Assembly: GCF_963675165.1 (NCBI RefSeq)
Contig: NC_087380.1
Location: 3,649,803 to 3,713,802, forward strand
Origin: Halichondria panicea
Taxonomy: Eukaryota > Porifera > Demospongiae > Suberitida > Halichondriidae
Direction of reading: 5' to 3'
DNA length: 64,000 bases
The position numbers and the translations under genes are program-made. Below the pieces are notes generated by a model, which saw nothing but the letters and a program-made list of their open reading frames with translations, had not been told where the DNA came from and made no database searches. Shown one piece after another: positions 1 to 10,100 of the stretch (position 1 is its first letter; the number at the start of each line of letters is the position of its first letter).

Positions 1-559
1 CCTGAGCTCCAGCCACTCTTCAAACAGCTCTCCAGACTGACCTACTGACATAGACTTCTCCACTGCACTACCTGTGAGAGGAGTAGTGCTTTACACATAA
101 CTACGATCTTTTGTATAGGATACTCTTACAGATTGTAAAAAAAATTTTTTACACATAATTACCATGCCAGTATCAAGATACAAATCTAAAACCTTATTAC
201 CACCTACGCATTATTAATTATGACTGTATAGATCTCTAAACTGACTTTGGAATTATTAACCTTTCGAAGCATATCTCAATATTCTGATACCTCACCTTCC
301 CCGAACTCGTTCAGGATGACGGCTATCTTCTTCTGATGCTGTTCAGTGAGGATGTAGTTCAACAGAGTCGTCTTACCAGCACCTGCATGATAGGGGGGCA
401 CAAGATCAATTCTACCACCCACAGGATCGGAGTACAGGGCACAGTATTATTAAAGTTCTTCCAAAACCTACCCAGAAACCCAGTAATTATTGTGACAGGA
501 ATTTTGACTATGGGAGGTATAGGTACCAGCTCTGGGACATCATCTTCTGAGTCTGACAT
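1..559 (-). CDS. ZNG1: ZNG1 (CBWD/COBW) zinc metallochaperone GTPase, 5' part
   Basis: This is a G3E-family P-loop GTPase which, in the animal ZNG1/CBWD family, delivers zinc to methionine aminopeptidase 1. Three exons are seen: 472-559 with the ATG at 557-559, 296-382, and 71 down to the window edge. The first exon encodes an acidic start ([14 protein letters not shown]), which matches the CPELVP-type zinc-delivery motif but lacks its usual Cys, then [12 protein letters not shown]. The Walker A motif is split by an intron (GFLG / [14 protein letters not shown]). Next come [10 protein letters not shown] and a third exon ending in [11 protein letters not shown], just before the family's CxCC metal motif, which lies outside the window. 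The phases 1-1 join without a break. The rest of the gene runs off the left edge. It is divergent from TYW2, with 1.37 kb between the two starts. The family assignment is very firm; the zinc role is family knowledge. Confidence 0.93.
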
Positions 560-862
560 GACTTTGACCAGAGCAAGTCTTTTTTTACTTTTCTGGGACT
601 CAAAGGTGGGTGGGGATTGGATAAAAGGGGAGTGGCTCAGTTGCTGCTGAGCTCAGTTTTGATCGAGTGTGCGATCCTCTTTCTCTAAGATCTAATTGCC
701 GGAATCTAGATGATCTGTTGCTCTGTTGCAGTTCAGTATGAGTGGAAATGTTCTTCTGGTGAAAAACAGGAGTCAAGTAAAAGGAATAAGGTAGATCTAT
801 ATCTATAGAGTAGTATCTAGACTATTAATAATTAATTTTATATCGATAGATACCGTACTGTA
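560..862. promoter_or_regulatory. Short unique segment between ZNG1 and the foldback, probable ZNG1 promoter
   Basis: This is the only non-repetitive stretch upstream of the ZNG1 start before the inverted repeat begins at 863, so the ZNG1 promoter is probably here. No TATA box or other clear element was recognised. The position argument is inference. Confidence 0.3.
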
Positions 863-1634
863 TAGAGTAAACAATGGAACTTCGAACAACACGGATTTTT
901 GAACGATTTAGCACCACGGTAAGCAAAAACAAACAGCGATATGCAGAATCTGACCCTACACAAGCCGACTTACATGCCTTAGGAACAAGCTGGGTTGAAT
1001 AGCAACATCGTAGCTCTTGCAATGATGACGTAATAATCCAGAAAACAAAAGTGTGCGATAGTTGGAATTTCGAAAAAAGTAATGTATCCCCGAACCGAGG
1101 TACTTGCCGCTTTAATTAGCTAATATCGAGCTTCCCATCAGCTTTAGTATGTCCTATTTAGGTATGTAGTGAACATAAGCAACACACTAAAATTACTTCA
1201 CTGCTACTCAAAACTGTATACAACCATCCACGTGGGTGTTAAAAGTGCTGATTCAGCACTTACTGTTCGAAAGTTTATTGTTTGTTTTGAGTAGCAGTGA
1301 AGTAATTTTAGTGTTGCTTATGTTCACTACATACTAAATAGGACATACTAAATAGCTGATGGGAAGCTCGATATTAGCTAATTAAAGCGGCAAGTACCTC
1401 TGTTCGGGGATACATTACTCTTTCCGAAATTCCAACTATCGCACACTTTTGTTTTCTGGATTATTACGTCATCATTGCAAGAGCTACGACGTTGCTATTC
1501 AACCCAGCTTGTTCCTAAGGCATGTAAGTTGGCTTGTGTAGGGTCAGATTCTGCATATCGCTGTTTGTTTTTGCTTACCGTGGTGCTAAATCGTTCGAAA
1601 ATCCGTGTTGTTTGAAGTTCCATTGTTTACTCTA
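863..1634. repeat. Foldback element with two 351-bp inverted arms
   Basis: Positions 863-1213 are repeated as the reverse complement at 1284-1634 with only small differences, around a 70-bp spacer. The transcript or single strand would form a very long hairpin. The element is itself flanked by an outer inverted pair (about 833-862 and 1889-1913, sharing the motif TATCGATAGATAC), so it appears to be inserted inside an older inverted-repeat element. No transposase is visible; it is a non-autonomous foldback. Confidence 0.85.
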
Positions 1635-1683
1635 GCGGGTATATTTCGAGGGTAAAAATTCTACCTGTATCATGTGTACATGT

Positions 1684-1898
1684 ACCGTATAGAGGGTATA
1701 TTTCGAGAGTATAAAAATGTTCGTGGTTTTCGCAGATTAAGCATGTACCGCGAACATTTATAACCGCGAATTTAATATCGCATGCATAATTATATGCTGC
1801 AAAAGGCTGCTATTCCATGAAAATGAAATCCGCAAAAACCTTTCTAAAGGCATTTTCATGAACATTTTTACCCTCGAAATATACCCGCTATACAGTAT
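1684..1898. mobile_element. MITE of the CGTATAGCGGG family, copy 1
   Basis: A short element with terminal inverted repeats (ACCGTATAGAGGGTATATTTCG at the left, the complementary form with ACCCGCTATAC at the right) and internal CGCGAACATTT / AAATGTTCG-type segments. Similar elements lie at 20,926, 22,297, 34,537, 35,737 and 57,019. There is no coding capacity. Confidence 0.7.
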
Positions 1899-1932
1899 CT
1901 ATCGATATAAATTATTGTAAACTGTTAGATTA

Positions 1933-3796
1933 ATGTTTTACTTCAGGAACCTTCTTGAGGGGTCTGGTTACTATGACAGATCCCGTTGCATTCAGCATAT
2001 CAACTCTACAATTTCTGGGAACTCAGACAATTATTTTGCAATCCCCATCACAACCGCGTGCATCGCACACCTCAACCAGCTGGCAACCCTCCCCATACCT
2101 TATACTGACTGTATTGTAGCACACGCCCAACTCCCTCTCTCTAAGAAAGCAAGAGCCAAGTTGCAGACGCCTTATCAAGTTCTCCGAGAAGCTGTTAAAA
2201 GTTTTCTCATCGACACACAACAATGCACCGTTGAGGACATTGAAACTCTGTTAAAGGACGTACCAAGATCGTGGGAAAGACATGGCGACTTGATTGCCTT
2301 GCCAGAGGACTCGTTCAGCGACTCAAGATGGCAAAAACATTTGCAATTGGTGAACGTAGAAATCCATAAACCCATTAGTGAAGAAATGCTGTTTGAGCAA
2401 AATCCACAACCAGGTGATGATGGTGGTATAACTATGAAGGCAGGAACAGAGGGCACAACACGCTCCCTGCTAAATGTGATAGCTGTTGCTCTCAACTGCA
2501 GAAGACTTGCTATCGACAGAAGTATATCATGTGACTCTTATCGGAGCTCGGGTGCATTGCTGTTGCTAGGAGACGACGGATGTGTGGAGCACGTGGACAA
2601 TGGTGTACGTTACGTGTTTGATGTCACCAAGTGTATGTTCTCCTCTGGTAATATAAGTGAGAAGTTACGAGTGGCCAACTTTAATTGTAAAGGAGAGACA
2701 GTTGTTGATTTGTATGCTGGTATTGGCTACTTCACCTTGCCCTACTTGGTACACACTGGCGCAGCTGTGGTACATGCTTGTGAGTGGAACAGTCATGCTG
2801 TGGAGGCTTTGGAGCGAGGTTTGCGTGCTAACAACGTCCACGACAAATGTGTTATTCACCATGGAAACAATCAAAAGGTGTGTGTCTTATCAGTACGTGC
2901 TCACAATCATATATTATAATTTGTGTTGAAATTTTTGCTGAACTAACGGGCAAAACATAAAGATCCAATAGATTTGTTCTCCGGAAGAAAATTGTTTATA
3001 CGGTTCCGGTTTAAATTTACTAGCTACGTAAGTGCTATAATTATGAAGTACCATGTTACACCACCCCCTTCAGGTGGCTCCAGTGGGTGTGGCTGACCGT
3101 GTAAACTTGGGACTGGTGCCGAGCAGTGAAGGAGGATGGGCTGTAGCGTGTAGAGCACTCAGGCAAGACACTGGGGGATGGATGCACGTTCACGGTAACG
3201 TCTCGTCAAAATTCAAAATTGGAAGTTTGAGCAAACAATCTAGCGATGATACTGGTAGTGAGAGCAATCCATGGGAAAAGACATCTGTCAAAGCTAGCAA
3301 GAGAGTGTCTGATGAATGCATTTGTAAGAACTCGTATGTAAAACTGAAAGAGCAATCATTATCTGCTACAAGCATCGGTCAAGGAGAAGTACTCTGTGTT
3401 TGTGATCATCAGCAAATGAATGAAACAACATCAGGCCAAGAAAAAATCGGGAAAAAATCGAAGCCATTAAGTGATGGTGAAACTGCTTGCAAATCTAGAG
3501 CAATGTCTCCTCAAGAAGTGTCAACTGATACAAGCCAAGACGGAACCACAATCCACACAGAACACTTAACTTCTTGTAGCAGAGTATTTCACGAATCCAA
3601 GGCCCCTATGAAACGAGAATTGTGGGAGGGATGGGCTCGCCATGTGGCTGGAGATATGTTAGAGTTGCTAAGAGCGCAAACCCCTGTTGGTGGGAAAGAT
3701 TGGAAGGTCACTGTGGGACACTTAGAGCACGTTAAATCTTATGCTCCTCATGTTGATCACATTGTTGTGGACCTTGAGTGTAGACCAACTATATAA
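1933..3796 (+). CDS. TYW2: TYW2 (TRMT12-like) tRNA wybutosine-synthesis aminocarboxypropyl transferase
   Basis: This enzyme transfers the 3-amino-3-carboxypropyl group of SAM to the wyosine precursor at G37 of tRNA-Phe. Two exons, 1933-2877 and 3074-3796, join in frame to 556 codons. Visible landmarks are DVPRSWERHGDLIALPEDSF (~aa 110-130), GCVEHVDNGVRYVFDVTKCMFS, the SAM loop VDLYAGIGYFTLP (~aa 256), HACEWNSHAVEAL, then in exon 2 GVADRVNLGLVPSSEGGW and the terminal SYAPHVDHIVVDLECRP. All of these are TYW2 signatures. The protein is about 100 residues longer than vertebrate TYW2 because a Ser/Lys-rich insert occupies roughly aa 362-493. The ATG at 1933 is the first in-frame one and lies directly after a repeat. 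An acceptor-like CAG at 1947 leaves open that an upstream exon supplies a different N-terminus. Confidence 0.92.
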
Positions 3797-4110
3797 TCCT
3801 GCTTACAGCAGTAATCAAAACTGTTGACTACATGTATAATAAATATGCTATTTTATGGAATTCAATCAAATCTGACACACAAAATTGACATGCAAACATC
3901 ATCAGTTATGCATGGGGAAATAAAAGAAGACATTCATAATTATTATGCTGCATACATGCATGTGTGTCCAGTTTACAAAACTAAAAAGAGAAGCAAAAAA
4001 ACGCCAATACCGGTAATGCAGTGCACATACGTAGGTATAGGCTACTCACACAAATAAATTTACATGTATATACTACACATGAACAGTGAAGATTTGAGCC
4101 ATTTAAATCT
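3797..4110. other. Short 3'-3' intergenic gap
   Basis: About 310 bp between the convergent ends of TYW2 and the leucine-rich-repeat gene. It is AT-rich, and I see no gene or clear repeat in it. Any polyadenylation signals of both genes should lie here. Confidence 0.4.
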
Positions 4111-7100
4111 TCATCCAATTGATGTCCCTCCAACGTACAGGCTTCGCATGTCACCCAGCCTGCGAGTGTTTGGTCCAGCTGCAGAAACAACAAGAGATAA
4201 TTAAAGGGCCATTAGATGATGAAACCTAGCTGACACTGTATACTCATATGGCAACTTTAAAGGATCCTTGTAACATCTCTAAGGACTATAAATCTTTATG
4301 AGACAAACCTGAAGGACATACATAATTATTTCCTCCACGGTCCTTTTAAATGGTTCACTGTTAATATCGAGCTCAAGCTAATTTATATAGACACCTAACT
4401 CACCGTGACTCTTAGCTGGAGATTGGTAGTGGAACATTCCCACACTGGTCTGTGCATGTGTTTGGTACGCCTGTAGTTGTGAGGTAATGGTGGGCGTGGC
4501 TCTTGATTGTCTCTGCTGTAATACAACAGTCGAGCTTTTAGAGATCCCCCTGCTGTCAGGTGTACTGTAGCTACTGGAAGCACTCGATGCTCCTGAAGAA
4601 ACAATAGTGTGAGAGTACTAGTGATATGTAATTACCAAAACAACATGCACACATGTCGATGCATCATTGGATTTACTGCAGATCGAGGGTGCACGTGTTC
4701 TATCAAGTATAGAATGACTAGCCGGTGTATAGGATATATGTTTCTAACGCAAACATTTATCTGTGACCATCATGGATACTATATAGATCCATGCACTTAC
4801 GTGATAGTCACTGTCAAGCATGACAGGATTGTGGCTAGATCTTGTAATTTGCTACTATATACATATCATATCCAGTATAAAGTTATAGCTATAGGACTTA
4901 CTTGATTTCCTTGTGACTGGTGGTGTCTTGGGCAGCCTCCTGTAAAAATAAGTAGATGCCTAATTTGTTCACACCATGCACACATTATTTCTAAACTGAC
5001 TTTGCCAAATAGCAAATTCAGTTATTGAAATCTCTGCCAATGAAATAGCATCTTCCATTTCAATATTAGATATACATGTACAATTCTTACTTTGTCATCA
5101 GCCTTCTTGAAGAGGAAATAGTGTTTTTCACATTCCCATTCGGTTTAGCAACAGCCCAAGCGTCATACTTGACAGAAGATTGATGTCTCGTCCTTTCTCC
5201 GGCCCTGGAACTTAGTTGAAACGGTCTGGTTGAGGTGTACGAATCCATGGGAGACATGTGAGGTTCCATCCGAGCACTCTCTTTTAGGCTTTCCATCTGA
5301 TGGCAACTGTGAGGATTGGAAGACTGAGAACAATTAGGAAGAGATTTCTCAGCTTCCCAGGTATTCACAAGAAGAACTTTAGGTGGTAAGGTCTTTAAAA
5401 TGTCTCTTTCAGTTTCTTCACTGTCAGGTACTGGTTTGTTTAGGATAGTCACAGATTCGGGGCTCGCCGTGATTGGTTCTGTTTCAAGGTTGTGAGCAGA
5501 ATATTGCTGTAGGACATGTCTCCGGTGCTCAAGTTGGGGACTGCCAGGAGGGTTAGTACCGGAGGTGGCTACATCCACTCTCATGACGGGTGACTCATCC
5601 TCTTCTGCAGACTCGTCCAGCTCCTGTTCACGCGTGTACGTGTATGTGCAAGGAAATACCATATGTACTATAATTATTGCACCTACTTGTTAACTCACAA
5701 ATTTTATAAACCATGTACGGCACACCAAACCAGCAAACAAAGGGTATAGACTATATACAGTGACTCGATCATATACAGTGGGTCAATACGACAAATGACA
5801 AACGAGTGTAACATGGCTATAAATATGTACCACACAGTGACAATATAGGAAGCATGTGTATGCATGAGCGTGCAGAGAGTATCCAAATACTTGACATGCA
5901 CTTACATCTTGTGAAGGTATAGTCTGCAGGTCATCTGACCTATAGCTCAGTTGGGATATTGGTCGTCCATACGGGATTGGACTATAATAGGAGCTGATGT
6001 CAGAGGTTTCAGTCTTGAGTGTGTACTCGCTACCGTCCAGAGAAGATGAACTAGGGAGAGTGAGAGTGGAGTGATCATGGGCTGGGGGAGGGGAGGGGGT
6101 GAGACGACTACGACTCAAGTCAGCTCCCAGGTTGTCCTTTGTCCAGCACCCAAGCTGTCGATCCCAGAGGAATCCACTTGTGTCAGTGTAAAAGTACGAG
6201 TCAGAAAAAACTACAGTATGGGAGAGAGAGCTTAATTCTGTGGATTTACAATTGGAATTGCCGCATGCAGATAAACATGCACTAGCTGAAAATGGTCTAC
6301 GTCTCGTAAATACTATAAATTTAGTCACTCAATGTATACCTTTTTTGGAGTTCATTTGCAGAACGGCTACTCCAGATTCTTGTATTGCAACAATCCTTGC
6401 AGCTTGCTATAGAGTGTGTAATAACTCACTACAAAACGAACACTGGGTTAGACTCACATTGTCACTGACAAGCACCAAATCTCCCAGTTCTGGCTCCCTG
6501 TGTGATCTAGAGTTGGTGGCACTCTTTGACGAAACTCTGGTTCGGGGTCTTCTTGAGACGGCACCAGCAGATAATGCTCTCAGGGCTCGTCCAGGAGACT
6601 TGGATTGAGTCGACTGTGAATGTGTGTTTGAGTAATGTGTGAATATTTTGTCAGGGTGGTCAAGCTGTCCCAGGCGCTACATTTATAATTAAGCGTGTGT
6701 TTGAATCTTACTTCATTTACTAAATCGTAAACGTATGTTTTATTGCTCAACCTTTTACTAGCTAACCTGTAGTAGTTGTGAAGTCGTACGTTGAACAGTC
6801 TGGCGATGTCTGAGTCTTCTGTTCCCTTTCACGTTAGCACTGGTTGCTTCAAGCAGATAGCTGGCCACATCATGGTACACATCCCAAACGTCACCCTACA
6901 CAACAAAAAATCAGTTAGCTGCAATATAATTATAGCTATAAGCTCATTCGGAGCTAAAAGATTGGCCAATAGTTATTGCCCACCTCACTTCAGTGTATAA
7001 TTTATATCAAGTCATAAAAAGTAAAAAAGTTGCTCACCCCTCGCGATTGGACCTTCCAAGCTATGCTTCCTATGATGTCCGACACATTTGAGGTCTTGGT

Positions 7101-10100
7101 AGCCACTGCCATCATTCTCATGAGGCCTGAGTGAGAAAAGATCCAGTCAGAAGTAAGTACATGAGTCAGTTCGTAGTTTACATGCAATTGTAGACTACGA
7201 CCTGACTCACTCGTCCCACGTCTGACATAGTTTTCTTTTAAAACTTTCTCAGGCAGACCGAATCTGAAGTAGTATCAAAAACAAGTCAGGATGGCCGAGT
7301 GGTCTAAGGCGCTACGTTCAGGTCGTAGTCTACAATTGTAGGCGTGGGTTCGAATCCCACTTCTGACATATTTTTGGCTATAAGTTTTTCAGGCAGACAG
7401 AATCAAGTCAGGATGGCTGAGGCGCTACCATTCAGGCCGTATGTTGTTAGGCGTGTGGGTTCGAATCACTCTTCTGATATACTTTTTGTTTTTGGGCTAT
7501 CAACAATTTAAGTTTCTCAGGCAGACCGAATCTAAAGTTAATACTTCCAACAAGTCAGGATGGCCGAGTGGTCTAAGGCGCTACGTTCAGGTCGTAGTCT
7601 ACGATTGTAGGCGTGGGTTCGAATCCCACTTCTGACATACTTTTTGGCTAGGAACGTTTCTCAGGCAGACCGTGTCTAAAGAATTTCTTACATAGCAAGT
7701 TAGAATGGCTGAGGCGTGGCTGAAGCGCTACATTCAGGTCGTATGTTGTTAGGCGTGTGGGTTCGAATCACACTTCTGACATACTTTTTCTTTTTGGACA
7801 AGTTTCTCAGGCAGACCAAATCTAAAGTAGTACAAGTCAGGATGGCCGACAAGTGGTCTAAGGCGTAGCGCTACGTTCAGGTCGTAGTCTACGATTGTAG
7901 GCATGGGTTCGAATCCCACTTCTGACATTTTTGGCTAGGAAAGTTTCTCAGGCTGACCGGCATCTAAAGTATTTCTGCCCGTCAGGATGGCTGAGGCGCT
8001 ACATTCAGGCTGTATGTTGTTAGGCGTGTGGGTTCAAATCACTCTTCTGATATAACTTTTTTATTGGGTTATCAACAAGTTTCTCAGGCAGACAGAATTT
8101 AAGTACCTCCAACAAGTCAGGATGGCCGAGTGGTCTAAGGCGCTACGTTCAGGTCGTAGTCTACGATTGTAGGCGTGGGTTCGAATCCCACTTCTGACAT
8201 AGTTTTTCTTTTTGGGCTATTAAAAGGTTTCTCAGGTAGACCGAATCTAAAGGTAGTTCCTACGCAAGTCAGGGTGGCCGAGGCGCTCTTCATTTAAGCC
8301 TTACAGTCTACGATTGTGGGCGTGTGGGTTCGAATTACACTTCTGATACATGTATACTTTTTCTTCTTGTGCTATCAAACAATTTCTCATGCGGACCGAA
8401 TCTAAAGTGGTACCTCCAACAAGTCAAGATGGCCGAGTGGTCTAAGGCGCTACGTTCAGGTCGTAGTGTATAGGTGTGGGTTCGAATCACACTGCTGACA
8501 TACTTTTCTTTTAATTCTTGGGCTGTTAAAAGTTCGCAGACCAAATCTAAAGTAGTAAACAAGTCAGGATGGCCGAGTGGTCTAGGCGCTACGTTCAGGT
8601 CGTAGTCTACGAGTGTAGGTGTGGGTTCGAATCCCGCATACCTTTACTTGATTCCATGGACTCGAAGAACATTGGCACTAAGCACATCAGGTGGATCACT
8701 TCAGAGGCAAGTAGACAGTGGCACTGCAAGTAGCTGCAAAGGAAAGAAAGCACTCTACAATAATTAAGTCATCAATTGCAATATACACTTACAATGCTTC
8801 TTTCTCTTTTCTTGGGCTCTTTGTTGTAAAACTACACAGCAGGGATATATCAATGAGTGCATGAGCTTTGGAAAACGTTATGTATGTGACCTTATCTCCA
8901 GTGAGCCCATCTTATTCTGTACACTTTCCATGATAACACAGAGACTCTTGTACAACTCCAGATAAAGGTTCCCTTCACGCTGTATAAGAAAGAATCGATG
9001 CCATCTCAACACACATTCTAAGCTATTAGCAGGAGAAATAGCCCAGGGATTAAATGCAAAAGCAAATTAGAAAAAAATTGGCAACTCTGAAAGATGTACA
9101 TGTATGCGTTGCTTTGCAAAGCAGCATCCCACGTGCACGCTGAGTGCTCACCTTCTTCTCTTCTCTGTCAACAGCTGCAGCACTGAGGAGTAGTGAGGCA
9201 TAGTCCAGGGTCATGTGAGCTGGCAGCCCAAATAAGTCCACACACCTCACTTTCCTGTGGTATGACAGAACACATTCAATTTCATATATGTAATCACATA
9301 ATTGTATTATGTGTTAAACGTACAGACATCTATAATTATAGCTAAACATGAGTCCTTGAATGGAACTATATAATTATGTTAGCGTAAGTACCAGTAGATA
9401 GTTCATCGTAGCTAAATGTACTTAGCATTCTAACAGAGACAAAATGGCTAATCAATAATTTTGAGTATGACATCGTTTTTGACATGACTACTATGGACGA
9501 TCCCAATCATTCAAAAAGTGTGAAAAACACTGTATACCCAGTGTAGGTCTGACATGCACACGAATCACTACAAGTTCAGTGCATTTGGCCTGGACGTTAT
9601 CACGTGACCGTAATGATATCAATGCACTAAACTTGTAGTGATTCACGCACGTATGTCGCCTCCTCTGACTCTTACCCAATAAAGTTTAATTTGGCTGTCT
9701 CCAGTGTGGCTCTCATGAGGTTGAGGGGAAGATCATATTCAAGCCCTGCCATTAACAACAGTAGGAGCATGTTGCACTGCTCCGTTTCTTTTTCTCTCTC
9801 CTCTATTAGTGCCTCCAGGTCCGGGAGGAGGGGGGTGTGGTGTGTGTACCGCTGCTGCAGCTGCAACTCTTGGTGGATGGAGTAGGCCAAGTATGATAGT
9901 CGTTTCTTGTCCATTTCTGCATACAATGAGAAACAGTGTAAATTAACGATGGTATATACGCACTGTGATTGCACTTACCAACATTGTGTGTGTAATTGAC
10001 TGGGAAACAGGCCATAAGGTGAGTTGTCTGTAAAAACAAGGCATAATGCGTGAATGATTAAACATAATATTGTCATGCAGCCTCAAGGACAAGGTTTTTA

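Noticed and set aside
873-917. ATG exon with donor (MELRTTRIFERFSTT) as first exon of TYW2
   Set aside because: It would end in phase 0 while the acceptor at 1947 needs another phase, and the same sequence exists inverted in the other foldback arm.
7407-8349. CRISPR-like regular array
   Set aside because: The regular spacing is produced by tandem tRNA-Leu units, the genome is eukaryotic, and the units fold as tRNAs.
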